A stretch of 64,000 bases of DNA. Source: Xanthomonas sp. DAR 35659 (lineage in GTDB: Bacteria > Pseudomonadota > Gammaproteobacteria > Xanthomonadales > Xanthomonadaceae). A program made the translations under genes and the position numbers. Every line of letters begins with the position of its first letter. Position 1 is the stretch's first letter. The notes beneath the pieces are model-generated. The model was not told the origin of the DNA, did no database searches, and was given only the letters and a program-made list of their open reading frames with translations. Shown here in pieces: positions 53,838 to 62,936 of this stretch. Where the stretch lies: NCBI RefSeq assembly GCF_041242975.1, contig NZ_CP162488.1, positions 62,001 to 126,000 of the forward strand. Direction: 5' to 3'.

Positions 53838-54284
53838 CTAGCGGCTCTCGTTCAACACGCGCTGCGCCTCCTGCGTGTCCGCACGATAGCGGAACTGGGC
53901 GCTGTCGGCCGGCTGGAAGGTGGGCCCGTGCAGCAGAAAGACGTAATGGGTATGGGTCATGGCGCGCTGCATCTGTCCCAGGCTGTAGTGCCACATCTGC
54001 CACTCGGGAACCACCAGCGTGGCCGGTACCTTGGCAGAGGTGGAGGTCACCACCCGATCCACCTGCAGGTGGTAGCGGATCAGATTCGGACCACCGGGGC
54101 CGGTCCGCGCCTGCGGATCGGTCACCGGCTTGCCCTGTGCGTCGACCATGTCTACGGCGGTGACCGTGGCAAGCAGCACGTGGTCGGTCTTGGCCAGCAA
54201 GGCATCCAGCGGCATCGGCACGATCGAGGTCGACCACGCCGGTGCGGCCACCGCCAATGCCAGCAACAGCATCCATCGCGTCAT
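53838..54284 (-). CDS. Hypothetical exported protein
   Basis: A 148-residue protein with signal peptide (TRWMLLLALAVAAPAWS) and a compact mature domain (LDALLAKTDHVLLATVTAVD, HLQVDRVVTSTSAKVPATLV, THYVFLLHGPTFQPADSAQF). Its pattern of A-T-V-x-x-V, a basic R-V strand, then F-L-L resembles small beta-barrel proteins of OB type. The start at 54284 gives a standard signal peptide. Located downstream of the phenylalanine hydroxylase gene on the same strand, 55 bp away. Function unknown. Confidence 0.55.
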   Translation of the reverse strand: MTRWMLLLALAVAAPAWSTSIVPMPLDALLAKTDHVLLATVTAVDMVDAQGKPVTDPQARTGPGGPNLIRYHLQVDRVVTSTSAKVPATLVVPEWQMWHYSLGQMQRAMTHTHYVFLLHGPTFQPADSAQFRYRADTQEAQRVLNESR

Positions 54285-54339
54285 CGCATGCTCCAAGGTG
54301 CGCCGCAGCGCGCCGATCCAGCGACCATACCCCCGATCG

Positions 54340-55230
54340 TCACACGTCGCCGTCGCGGCTCCAGCCCTCGCCGCTGCCGCGCTGGAATACGCGGTCCTGC
54401 GCCTGCACCTCGCCGGCGGCGATGGGCTGCTCGCGGCTCAGCTGCGCATAGAGCGGCGTGAAGTCCGGCGCGGTGGCCTGCATCAGCTGCTCGAAGCTGT
54501 CGATGACGAAGTAGGTCTTCTGGTAGGTATCGATGCGGTAGCGGGTGCGCATGATCCGCGTCAGGTCGAAGCCGATCCGGTTGGGCGCGGCCGACTCCAG
54601 CGAATACAGCGATTCGCCCTTGGAGGAAACGATGCCGGCGCCGTAGATGCGCAGGCCGTCCTTGGTGTCGATCAGGCCGAACTCCACCGTGTACCAGTAC
54701 AGGCGGGTGAGGTTCTGCAGCGCCTCCGGGCCGATCGCATGCGCCTTCACCCCGCCGCGGCCGTAGGCCTGCATGTAGTCGGCGAACAGCGGGTTCATCA
54801 GCAGCGGCACGTGGCCGAACAGGTCGTGGAACAGGTCCGGCTCGGCGATGTAGTCGATCTGCTCGGGGCGGCGGATCCACCACGTCACCGGGAAGCGGCG
54901 GTTGGCCAGGTGGTCGAAGAAATCCAGTTCCGGCAGCAGGCCCTCGACGCCGACCAGGGTCCAGCCGGTCGTCGCGCCGAGCACCTCGTTGAGCTGATCG
55001 AAGCGCGGGATCGCCTGCGGGCTCATGCCCATCGCGTCCTGCGCCTGCAGGAATTCGTCGCAGGCGCGGCCGACCAGAAGCTCGCGCTGGCGCTGATAGA
55101 GCGTGCCCCAGGTGGCGTGGTCGTCGGCGCTGTAGCTGTCCCAGGGCTGGGCGACCACGGCGGTGGTGTAGACCGGCACGTAGCCCTTGTCGGTCTGCTG
55201 GTGTTCGACGCGGCGCGGTGCGGTGTCCAT
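54340..55230 (-). CDS. phhA: Phenylalanine 4-monooxygenase
   Basis: A 296-residue aromatic amino-acid hydroxylase that converts phenylalanine to tyrosine with tetrahydrobiopterin and Fe(II). The iron ligands are in PDLFHDLFGHVPLLMNPLFA (two His) and YWYTVEFGLIDTKDG (Glu). RFPVTWWIRRPEQIDYIAEP and IVSSKGESLYSLES are further family blocks, and the length fits the bacterial monomeric type. It is divergent from an Lrp-family regulator, the usual arrangement, with a long inverted repeat in the 127-bp gap. Confidence 0.95.
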   Translation of the reverse strand: MDTAPRRVEHQQTDKGYVPVYTTAVVAQPWDSYSADDHATWGTLYQRQRELLVGRACDEFLQAQDAMGMSPQAIPRFDQLNEVLGATTGWTLVGVEGLLPELDFFDHLANRRFPVTWWIRRPEQIDYIAEPDLFHDLFGHVPLLMNPLFADYMQAYGRGGVKAHAIGPEALQNLTRLYWYTVEFGLIDTKDGLRIYGAGIVSSKGESLYSLESAAPNRIGFDLTRIMRTRYRIDTYQKTYFVIDSFEQLMQATAPDFTPLYAQLSREQPIAAGEVQAQDRVFQRGSGEGWSRDGDV

Positions 55231-55287
55231 GGGCGGCAGCTCCGGGAGTAATGCCTGTGATGGTAGGCGTCAGGCCGCGCAACGGGC

Positions 55288-55333
55288 TTGCAAAGTTGCG
55301 CGTCCATAGCGGCTGCGCGCAAGATTGTTGCAA
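55288..55333. promoter_or_regulatory. Inverted-repeat operator between phhA and lrp
   Basis: TTGCAA (55288-55293) and TTGCGCG (55296-55302) are mirrored by CGCGCAA (55316-55322) and TTGCAA (55328-55333), a symmetrical site in the divergent gap. It fits an Lrp/AsnC dimer-of-dimers binding site controlling phhA and autoregulation. Binding is inferred. Confidence 0.55.
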
Positions 55334-55357
55334 CGAAACCATGCTGCAGAGCAATAA

Positions 55358-55837
55358 ATGACCGACTCGGCCGTGTTCGACCGCACCGACCTGCGCCTGC
55401 TGGCCCTGCTGCAGCGGCAGGGCCGGGCCAGCAACGCCGAACTGGCCGCGCAGGTGAACCTGTCGCCGTCGGCCTGCCTGCGCCGCGTGCAGCGGCTGGA
55501 GGCCGAGGGCGTGGTCGCCGGCTATGCGGCGCGGCTGGCGCCGTCGGCGATCGGCCTGGGGCTGCAGGCGTTCGTGCGCGTGCAACTGGAGAAGCATGGG
55601 CAGAGCGGCATCGCCCATTTCGCCGAGAGCGTGCAGGGCTGGGACGAAGTGGTGGCCTGCCACGCGCTGACCGGCGACATGGACTACCTGCTGCACGTCT
55701 ACGTGCGCGACCTGGCGCATTTCTCCGCGTTCCTGCTGGACAAGCTGCTCAACGCCGCCGGCGTCGCCGACGTCAATTCCAGCTTCGTGCTGCGCACGGT
55801 CAAGGACTTCGCCGGCTTGCCGCTGCCGCGCGGCTGA
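55358..55837 (+). CDS. Lrp/AsnC-family regulator
   Basis: A 159-residue regulator with N-terminal HTH (LDRTDLRLLALLQRQG-like; ASNAELAAQVNLSPSACLRR) and a C-terminal RAM domain (FVRVQLEKHGQSGIAHFAES, VVACHALTGDMDYLLHVYVR). This type activates or represses amino-acid catabolism, here most likely phhA. No ribosome site is obvious upstream of the ATG. Confidence 0.9.
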   Translation: MTDSAVFDRTDLRLLALLQRQGRASNAELAAQVNLSPSACLRRVQRLEAEGVVAGYAARLAPSAIGLGLQAFVRVQLEKHGQSGIAHFAESVQGWDEVVACHALTGDMDYLLHVYVRDLAHFSAFLLDKLLNAAGVADVNSSFVLRTVKDFAGLPLPRG

Positions 55838-55894
55838 GGCGGCGCGGCGGGCGGTTGATCCGGGCAAGCGCCTCGCAGGCGTGCCGTTCGCCGT

Positions 55895-56764
55895 TCAGGG
55901 CCCGGGCGCTTCCGGATCCTCGCTGAGGTACCAGCATCCGTCGCGCCGCTCGAAAAGGAAGGAATTGCCTTCCGACATGTTCATGTCGTAGCGCACCAGG
56001 CGCGTGCCCGCGTCGGGTTGCGTGATCCGCACGGGCAGCGGCGTCGCGTCCACCTGCCCGTCGCGGCCGACGAAATGGAACGCGCCGCCCTGGTAGCGCA
56101 GGTCGAAATCGCGATAGTCCGGGCCGCGCACGTACACCGGCTGCTCCTGGTCGCTGTCGCCATCGGAGCGCAGTTCCATCACCTTGACCAACGGCGCGGT
56201 GAACCTGGGCTGGAGTGCCGTATCCGCGGCGAAGCGCTGCAGGAACTGGGCGAAGTCCTGCGCCGGGCAGGTCGTCGCCGGCGCCGCGCGCGGCGGCGCC
56301 TGGACGTCCAGGGAGCGCGCCTTCAGTGCGGTGCCGTTGTGCGCATCGTAGGGACCGTAGGTGGTGATGCGGGCCAGCAGGCCGAGCGCGCGGTTGGCGA
56401 AGCGCATGCTGCAGTAGCCATCTGCGCTGCAACTGTCGACCTCCGGGAGGAGATAGCACACCTCCGCGTCGCCGCCGATGTTGTCCCAGCACTTGGGGTC
56501 GCGCAGCGGTAGCCAGCCGGCTTGCAGGAGCTGCGCACGCAGTTCGCTGTAGGCCATGTCCTTGCGGAAGGACTGGACGATGGCCGGCGCCTGCGCGGTG
56601 GCGGTTGGCGCAGATGCAGGTGCAGGTGCAGGTGCAGGCGCTTGCGGCGGCGCGGCGGCGGTTGCCGCCGGCGGTGTCGGCGTGGGTGTGGCGCCGCCTG
56701 GTGCGGCCTGGGTGCAGCCACCGGCCAGGGCGATCGGCAACAGGAGGAGCGCGTGGGCACGCAT
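55895..56764 (-). CDS. Lipoprotein of unknown function
   Basis: A 289-residue protein with a lipoprotein signal (LLLLPIALAGGC, Cys17) and a long proline/alanine linker to ~residue 60. The mature domain (DMAYSELRAQLLQAGWLPLR, CWDNIGGDAEVCYLLPEVDS, CSADGYCSMRF) is cysteine-rich and probably disulfide-bonded in the periplasm or outer membrane. AYSELRxQLLxxGWxP is a pattern found in small periplasmic proteins including immunity-like ones. The C-terminus (MSEGNSFLFERRDGCWYLSE) looks like a beta domain. No family assigned. Confidence 0.65.
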   Translation of the reverse strand: MRAHALLLLPIALAGGCTQAAPGGATPTPTPPAATAAAPPQAPAPAPAPASAPTATAQAPAIVQSFRKDMAYSELRAQLLQAGWLPLRDPKCWDNIGGDAEVCYLLPEVDSCSADGYCSMRFANRALGLLARITTYGPYDAHNGTALKARSLDVQAPPRAAPATTCPAQDFAQFLQRFAADTALQPRFTAPLVKVMELRSDGDSDQEQPVYVRGPDYRDFDLRYQGGAFHFVGRDGQVDATPLPVRITQPDAGTRLVRYDMNMSEGNSFLFERRDGCWYLSEDPEAPGP

Positions 56765-56917
56765 CGCGGATCGTCGCTCGTGTGATGACCGCCGCGAGTC
56801 TAGCGTCCGATCGGTGACGGCGACAGCCGCCTCCGCGCCGGCGTGGAGGGCCGGCGGGCGATGTCGAAGCGCAGTCGCGGGGCGCCCGGACCCCCGCGTC
56901 TCGCTTGTTCAATTTTT

Positions 56918-56936
56918 GATAACGATTTACATTTAC
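56918..56936. promoter_or_regulatory. Fur box
   Basis: GATAACGATTTACATTTAC is close to the Fur consensus GATAATGATAATCATTATC (14 of 19 matches by eye) in an AT-rich patch 152 bp upstream of the receptor at 57088. Iron-dependent repression of the receptor is expected. Confidence 0.7.
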
Positions 56937-57087
56937 GTTCTCGCGACAGCCGCCGCAGCCGTCCGCCCCCCGCCGATCCCCGCCAGCCCTCCGTGGCCAG
57001 CCATGCCGGATAGCCGCGCCGTGGAGTGGGCCTGCGCGTGTCTTTTTCTCCCCACGCCCGGCCACCGCCGCGGCGCCCAACTACCCG

Positions 57088-59292
57088 ATGCCCATGACGC
57101 TTCCCGCCCCACGCCTGCTGCCGCTTGCCCTGTCGTCCATCCTCTCTGCCGCGATCGCCCCGTATGGCGTCGCGGCCGACGCTGCCGCCGACGTCGCGCC
57201 CACCACCCTGGACAAGGTGCAGGTCGACGGCAGCCCGTCGCGCGCGCAGCCCTCGACCACCACGCGCCTGCCGCTGACGCTGCAGGAGACGCCGCAATCG
57301 GTCAGCGTGCTGGGCCTGCAACGGCTGGAGGAGGAATCGCTGTTCAGCGTCAACGACGTGATGCGCAACGTCACCGGCGTCAACGTGTCCTTCTACGACA
57401 CCCAACGTCCGCTGTATTTCGCGCGCGGCTTCCAGATCACCGATTTCCAGGTCGACGGCCTGCCGACCTACAGCGGTTCCACCAACCAGGAATACGACAT
57501 GGTCTTCTACGACCGCGTCGAGGTGATCCGCGGCGCCAACGGCCTGCTCAGCGGCGCGGGAATTCCGTCGGCCACGGTCAACATGCTGCGCAAGCGCCCG
57601 GGCAAGCGCTTCGACGCGTCGTTCGCGGCCACGGCGGGCAGCTGGGACTTCCGCCGCACCCAGGCCGACGTGACCGCGCCGCTCAGCGCCGACGGCCGCT
57701 TCCGCAGCCGTTTCGTCGCCGCCTGGCAGGACCGCGACTACTACTACGATCACTACAGCGAACAGAAGATGTCGGGCATGGCGGTGCTGGAAGGCGACCT
57801 GACCGAGTCCACCACCGTCACCGTCGGCTACCAGCGCCAGGACAACGATCCGGTCGGCTCCACCTGGGGCACGGTGCCGTACTTCGCCGCCGACGGGTCC
57901 TTCGCCGACCTGCCGAGTTCGACCAATCTGGCGCCGAAATGGGCGTACTGGAAGCGCGACACCCACACCACCTTCGCCAACCTGGAGCAGCGTTTCGGCG
58001 AGCGCTGGCTGCTGAAGGTCAACGTCGCGCGCACCGAGGGCGACGTGCGCAACCTGCGCGTGTACGGCAGCGGCTATCCGGACCCGCGCGACGGCAGCGG
58101 CATCTACCTGCGCGCCGCCGCCGGCGAAGCCGCCGACACGCGCGATGGCGTGGATGTCTATCTGTCCGGATCGTTCCCCTTGTTCGGGCGCGACCACGAC
58201 CTGGTGTTCGGCGGCAGTTGGCAGGACCTGCAATCGACCACCGCCACGCTGGCGTTGCGCTATCCCGGCGACTGGGCCACGTGCGGGCGCGAGCGCTGCT
58301 ACTTCATTCCCAACGTGCACGACTGGGACGGCAACATCTCCGAGATCCGCTACGCGCGCACCGGCGCCTCGCGGGTGGCGCGCACCACCCAGCGCGGCGT
58401 CTATGCGTCCACGCGCCTGCGCCTGGCCGAGCCGCTGTCGCTGATCGCCGGCGCGCGGCTGAGTTCGTGGGAAACGCGCACGCGCAGCTACAACGCCAGC
58501 GGCGCCTACACCGGCACCAGCGGCCGCTACGACGTCAGCGACGAAGTCACGCCCTACGTCGGCCTGGTCTACGACCTCAGCGCGGACATCTCCGCCTACG
58601 CGAGCTACACCGAGATCTTCAATCCGCAGAACTACAAGGACAAGGACAACAACCTGCTGGCGCCGGTGGAGGGCTCCAACCTGGAAGCCGGGATCAAGGC
58701 CTCGCTGTTCGGCGGCCGCGCGCTGCTCAGCGCGGCGGCGTTCGAGGCGCGGCAGGACAACTACGCGGTGCGCGACATGAGCCAGCCCGAGGCCTCGCTG
58801 CCCGACGGCGGTTCGGCCTACATCGGCGTCGACGGCACCAAGAGCCGCGGCTGGGAGCTGGAATTCAACGGCGAACTGCGCCCGGGCTGGACGCTCAACG
58901 CCGGCTACACCCACGCCAGGGTCACCCGCGCGCCGACCGACGCGATCTACGCCAACCTGCCCGAGGACTACCTGCAACTGTCCACCCAATGGCGCCTGCC
59001 GGGCGCGTGGCAGCGGCTGAGCCTCGGTGGCGGGCTCAGCTGGCAGAGCGCGGTGCGCGGCTACAACATCCCGCGTCCGCTCGGCGACGGCAGCGGCAGC
59101 ACGGCGCCGGTCACCGTGGTGCAGGACGCGTACGCGCTGCTGCACTTCAACGCGAACTACCAGCTCAGCGAGCAGTGGACCGCGACGCTGGCGGTGCGCA
59201 ATGCGCTGGACAAGAAATACTGGGCCAACCTCGACTACCAGAACTACGGCGAACCGCGCTTCGTGAGCTTCACCCTGCGCTGGCGGTACTGA
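57088..59292 (+). CDS. TonB-dependent ferric-siderophore receptor (FhuE/FpvA-like)
   Basis: A 734-residue receptor. Signal peptide (LLPLALSSILSAAIAPYGVA), then LPLTLQETPQSVSVLGLQRL, the classic start of the siderophore plug, and RGFQITDFQVDGLPTYSG, VEVIRGANGLLSGAGIPSAT, VNMLRKRPGKRFDASFAATA. The barrel ends in SFTLRWRY with the final aromatic. Hydroxamate-type siderophores are usual ligands for this group. The upstream Fur box supports iron control. Either Met1 or Met3 could be the start. Confidence 0.92.
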   Translation: MPMTLPAPRLLPLALSSILSAAIAPYGVAADAAADVAPTTLDKVQVDGSPSRAQPSTTTRLPLTLQETPQSVSVLGLQRLEEESLFSVNDVMRNVTGVNVSFYDTQRPLYFARGFQITDFQVDGLPTYSGSTNQEYDMVFYDRVEVIRGANGLLSGAGIPSATVNMLRKRPGKRFDASFAATAGSWDFRRTQADVTAPLSADGRFRSRFVAAWQDRDYYYDHYSEQKMSGMAVLEGDLTESTTVTVGYQRQDNDPVGSTWGTVPYFAADGSFADLPSSTNLAPKWAYWKRDTHTTFANLEQRFGERWLLKVNVARTEGDVRNLRVYGSGYPDPRDGSGIYLRAAAGEAADTRDGVDVYLSGSFPLFGRDHDLVFGGSWQDLQSTTATLALRYPGDWATCGRERCYFIPNVHDWDGNISEIRYARTGASRVARTTQRGVYASTRLRLAEPLSLIAGARLSSWETRTRSYNASGAYTGTSGRYDVSDEVTPYVGLVYDLSADISAYASYTEIFNPQNYKDKDNNLLAPVEGSNLEAGIKASLFGGRALLSAAAFEARQDNYAVRDMSQPEASLPDGGSAYIGVDGTKSRGWELEFNGELRPGWTLNAGYTHARVTRAPTDAIYANLPEDYLQLSTQWRLPGAWQRLSLGGGLSWQSAVRGYNIPRPLGDGSGSTAPVTVVQDAYALLHFNANYQLSEQWTATLAVRNALDKKYWANLDYQNYGEPRFVSFTLRWRY

Positions 59293-59422
59293 GACGTGTC
59301 GCGCGGCGGGCAAGGAGGCCTGCCGCGGGCGTGGCCGACGCTGCGGCGCCGCGTTTCCATGGGGTCTCCGGCCGGGCACGGGCATCCGCTTATACTGCCG
59401 CGGACATCATCGGAGGATGTGC

Positions 59423-60289
59423 ATGAAACCTGCCCGGCGCCTGGCTTGCTTGTGGTTGCTGACCAGCATCCTGCCGCTGGCGGGATGCGCGCAGCCCGGC
59501 TCCGCCGATACGTCCGCCGCCACCTCCACCAATGCGCAAGGCTGCGTTAGGAAGCGCCATCTCGGTCCGCAGGACCCGTTCCAGACACCGCCGCCGCTGA
59601 TGGAGGCATGCCTGGGCCCATACAAGCTGCGCATCCCGGCCAACTACTTCGGCGACCAGATGGGGCCGAACTTCGACGACAGCTTCGGCCTGTATCTGGA
59701 ATACCCGTCGCTGCAGCCGTTCGCACCAGGCGAGCGCACGCATCTGAGCCTGGATGTGTCGACGCGGACGGTCGATATCGGTTACCACTATCTGGATCGC
59801 GCGAATCTAGGTGACGTCTTGTATGAGCCGAGTTCCAACGAGAATGGCGACCCAGCAGAACGTCTTGAAGGCAGAATCCGCGGCAAGGAAATCCATGGGC
59901 TGACGCCCTATTATGCTGATATGGAGAAGTTCTCCGCTTACTATCGTAAGAAAGGTTACGACGAATCGCATTCGGATGAGCCGACCAGCATTTTCAATGT
60001 GGCTAGCCAAAAAGACTGGTATGTGGCGCGGGACGACAAGGGACAGGTCAGCACGCTCATCAAATGCACCTCCCACGAAGTGACCCCGTCCGGTGTCGAG
60101 TTCCGCGACGGAAAACTGGTGCGCAGCCGTGGTGAACCGTTGCCACAGTGCAGTCATCTGTTCGTTCTGAAAGAGTTGAAAGTCCTGGTGGAAATCCGTT
60201 ACGTCCGCTTCGCATTACCCGATTGGCGAAAGATTGAAACAGCCGCGCGTGATGATCTAAGGAAGTTCATGGTGGAAAGGCCGAGGTAG
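59423..60289 (+). CDS. Periplasmic lipoprotein, candidate immunity protein (X-Tfi type)
   Basis: A 288-residue protein with a lipoprotein signal (CLWLLTSILPLAGC; lipobox LAGC). CGGAGG lies 6 bp before the ATG 59423, favouring it over ATG 59417. The mature part (MEACLGPYKLRIPANYFGDQ, MGPNFDDSFGLYLEYPSLQP, KVLVEIRYVRF) resembles lipoprotein immunity partners of lipase or cell-wall toxins (Tli4-like pattern). GC falls visibly after about 59800, suggesting transfer. It lies 36 bp upstream of the XVIP-type effector gene on the same strand, the usual immunity-effector arrangement, so it likely protects the envelope from that toxin. Confidence 0.75.
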   Translation: MKPARRLACLWLLTSILPLAGCAQPGSADTSAATSTNAQGCVRKRHLGPQDPFQTPPPLMEACLGPYKLRIPANYFGDQMGPNFDDSFGLYLEYPSLQPFAPGERTHLSLDVSTRTVDIGYHYLDRANLGDVLYEPSSNENGDPAERLEGRIRGKEIHGLTPYYADMEKFSAYYRKKGYDESHSDEPTSIFNVASQKDWYVARDDKGQVSTLIKCTSHEVTPSGVEFRDGKLVRSRGEPLPQCSHLFVLKELKVLVEIRYVRFALPDWRKIETAARDDLRKFMVERPR

Positions 60290-60325
60290 TTGAGTGCAAA
60301 TGACTCAGAATAAGGAGTATTTCTG

Positions 60326-61675
60326 ATGGCGGGGCTTGATGAAAAGGATATCGAAATCCTCAAATCCTATGCGCAAGATGGAAACCGGGAGCTCTACTGG
60401 AACTATCTGGCGCACAAACAAGGCAACGACGGCTACGGCTTGCTGGCGCTGGGCGTAGTTCGCAACGACAACGCGCCAGGCGCTACCGCCAACGTGTTCG
60501 CGGATCGACAGGCTCGTGAGGATGGTGTCCGCATGAGCGAGCGCCAATGGCATGGTTTTGGGATCGACTTGATGAGGTCTGACTTCGAGCAGCGTGAGAT
60601 CTATCAAAAGAAAGCGCATCGCCCCGATCTGGCGCTCAACCTCCCGGTCAAGGACGTCGAAGCCGTCCACGACGCCACCTTCCAGAAATATGGCATCGAT
60701 CCCGACGGCTGGACACCGCGAAAATTGCTCGACGCCGCACGTCGTCATGGCGGCGAGGCTGCGGCCGAGAAGGTCTGGTCGTCCATGCTCGACAACTCTG
60801 AGATGGGACTCAAGCGCCTGGGAGACACCATCAAGGGCATCAAGGACCACGATGACGCGCAACTCGATGGGCGCGCCTATCTATGGGGAATGGGCGTTGC
60901 GCGGATTGGTGCCGACCTAGCGCTATCGAGTGCCGATCCAGATAGGATCGGAATCCGCGACCTTTCCTTCATCTACGATCGACAGAACCGAAGGTGGAGC
61001 GCCGAAACCAACAGCGACGGGCTGATCGGCAGGCACCCCGTGCGCGATCCCCAGCAAATTCGCGAACTCGACGACACGCGCGAACTGCGCCTGCAGCGGC
61101 AACAGCTACGGCAGCAGTTCCATCCGGACGATCCATACAGGCATCAGCCCGTCCTGCGCAGCCCGCAGACCTTGGCCGAAACCGATCCGATGCGGCCCAC
61201 GAACGCCGAGCCACTGGCGGCGCGCGAGACCGATCCCAGCCAGCCAGACCATCCACGGCACGCGTTGCATCAACAGTGTGTGGCCGGCACGCATGCGCTG
61301 GATCGGCGGCTTGGGCGCAGCCCTGACGCGGCCAGCGCATGCATGGCGGCCAGTGCGACTGATCTGGCCGCGCGCAGCGGTCTGACGCAGGTCGACCACG
61401 TGTTGTTGAGCGAACGTGGACGTACTGCGCAGGCGGGGGAACTGATGTTCGTAGTGCAGGGCGATCCGAAGGATCCGGCGCATCTGCGTGCGCAGATGCC
61501 GACCGAGGACGCGGTGCGCACGCCGGTGGCGGTGTCGTTCGAGCGGCTGGCCACATTCGATCGGGAACAGGCGCTGGCGCAGACGCAGCAGCAGGCGACA
61601 CGCCAGCAAGCCGCGCAGCTGCAGGAATCGCAGCAGGAAACGCAACGTCAGGGCGCGGCGGCACTGCGCATCTGA
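60326..61675 (+). CDS. Type IV secretion effector with XVIP C-terminal domain (X-Tfe)
   Basis: A 449-residue soluble protein. Residues ~1-200 form a helical domain (DIEILKSYAQDGNRELYWNY, GLLALGVVRNDNAPGATANV, WTPRKLLDAARRHG) that I do not recognise as an enzyme. From ~311 the C-terminus shows the VirD4-recognition domain of Xanthomonadaceae T4SS effectors: ARSGLTQVDHVLLSERG, FVVQGDPKDPAHLRAQM, then a Gln-rich tail (QQQATRQQAAQLQESQQETQ). The domain targets toxins to the bacteria-killing T4SS. Its upstream lipoprotein would be the immunity factor. AAGGAG is 9 bp before the ATG. T4SS genes are not in the window. Confidence 0.85.
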   Translation: MAGLDEKDIEILKSYAQDGNRELYWNYLAHKQGNDGYGLLALGVVRNDNAPGATANVFADRQAREDGVRMSERQWHGFGIDLMRSDFEQREIYQKKAHRPDLALNLPVKDVEAVHDATFQKYGIDPDGWTPRKLLDAARRHGGEAAAEKVWSSMLDNSEMGLKRLGDTIKGIKDHDDAQLDGRAYLWGMGVARIGADLALSSADPDRIGIRDLSFIYDRQNRRWSAETNSDGLIGRHPVRDPQQIRELDDTRELRLQRQQLRQQFHPDDPYRHQPVLRSPQTLAETDPMRPTNAEPLAARETDPSQPDHPRHALHQQCVAGTHALDRRLGRSPDAASACMAASATDLAARSGLTQVDHVLLSERGRTAQAGELMFVVQGDPKDPAHLRAQMPTEDAVRTPVAVSFERLATFDREQALAQTQQQATRQQAAQLQESQQETQRQGAAALRI

Positions 61676-61798
61676 GCGATCTGGTGCGCGTCCTGACGCG
61701 CCGCTGTCAGCGTTGTTGCCTGGTCAGCTTCCAATGGATGACGAGATCGTCGCAACGACCGGCGCACCCGATTTCCGCGCCCGGCCGTGCGCCGCACC

Positions 61799-62827
61799 TC
61801 ACTCCTGCTTCTTGCACGGATCGTCGCGGCCCAGCAGGCGGCCCAGGCGCGACCGCGGCTCGCACGGCGGCGGCGCCGGTTGCGCGGCCTTGGTCGCGGC
61901 GGCGGCGGCGGCCGCGCGCTGTTGCTGCAACTGCGCCAGTTTGGCCTTGATCTGCGGCATCGCCGCCAGCGCGGCCTTCTCGCCTTCCAGGATGGCGGCA
62001 TTGCGCTGGGCGAAGTCGGCCGCGCCGATGTCGTTGACCTTGGGCCGGATCACGATGTCCGCGCGCGCCAGTTCCTGCTGGCCCAGGCGCTGGCCCATGA
62101 TCGCGATCGACTGATTGACGGTGCCGAGCATGCTGCCCGGGTTCTTGCCGGTGGCCTTGCTGGAGATGTCCACCGCGACCACGAAATCGGCGCCGAGCTG
62201 GCGCGCGGCGTCCACCGGCACCGGGCTGACCACGCCGCCGTCCACGTAATGGAACTTGCCGATGGCCACCGGTTCGAACACCCCGGGAATGCTGCTGGAG
62301 GCGCGCACCGCCTGGCCGGCGTTGCCGCGCACGAACACGGTGCGCTCGCCGTCCTCCAGGCGCGTGGACACCGCGGCGAAGGGCTTGGCGAGCTTCTCGA
62401 TCGGCTTGCCCTTGAGCTGGGCGTTGACGTAGTCCTGCAATGCCTGGCCCTGCACCAGGCCACCGGAGAACAGGCGCATGTCGCGAATGCTGCTTTCGTC
62501 CAGCGCCACCGCGGCCTGCTGCATCTGGAACGCATCCATGCCGCTGGCGTACAGCGCGCCGACCACGCTGCCGGCGCTGGTGCCGGACACCACCACCGGC
62601 TCCAGGCCGTTGGCCTGCAGCATCTTGATCACGCCGATATGGGCGAAGCCCTTGGCCGCGCCGCCGCCCAGGGCGATGCCGATGCGCAGCGGCTTGGCCG
62701 CCGCGGCCGGCGCCAGGCCGGTCACCACGGGCGCCGGCGGCGCCGGCTTGGGCTCGCCGCCGCATGCAGCGAGCAAGCCGAATAGGGACAGGGACAGGAA
62801 CAGGCGCGGGGAACGGGAGGCGGTCAT
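61799..62827 (-). CDS. Patatin-like phospholipase lipoprotein
   Basis: A 342-residue protein with a lipoprotein signal (LFLSLSLFGLLAAC; lipobox LAAC) followed by a patatin domain: IGIALGGGAAKGFAHIGVIK (oxyanion glycines), VVSGTSAGSVVGALYAS (catalytic Ser in GxSxG), and FHYVDGGVVSPVP (Asp-Gly). This catalytic dyad marks RssA/YlbK-type enzymes that cleave phospholipids or lysolipids at the envelope. The alanine-rich C-terminus (QLQQQRAAAAAAATKAA) is probably flexible. The start at 62827 (Met of MTASRSP) gives the proper signal peptide. Tail-to-tail with the effector gene. Confidence 0.9.
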   Translation of the reverse strand: MTASRSPRLFLSLSLFGLLAACGGEPKPAPPAPVVTGLAPAAAAKPLRIGIALGGGAAKGFAHIGVIKMLQANGLEPVVVSGTSAGSVVGALYASGMDAFQMQQAAVALDESSIRDMRLFSGGLVQGQALQDYVNAQLKGKPIEKLAKPFAAVSTRLEDGERTVFVRGNAGQAVRASSSIPGVFEPVAIGKFHYVDGGVVSPVPVDAARQLGADFVVAVDISSKATGKNPGSMLGTVNQSIAIMGQRLGQQELARADIVIRPKVNDIGAADFAQRNAAILEGEKAALAAMPQIKAKLAQLQQQRAAAAAAATKAAQPAPPPCEPRSRLGRLLGRDDPCKKQE

Positions 62828-62936
62828 GGGTGCGGCGTCGTGGAAGGAGAGGGCGGAGCCGGCGCGAGCATACCGGGATCGGCCTGCACCGCCCACGACC
62901 GGAGGTCATGCCGACCGGCGCACGCGCCGTCGCCGG

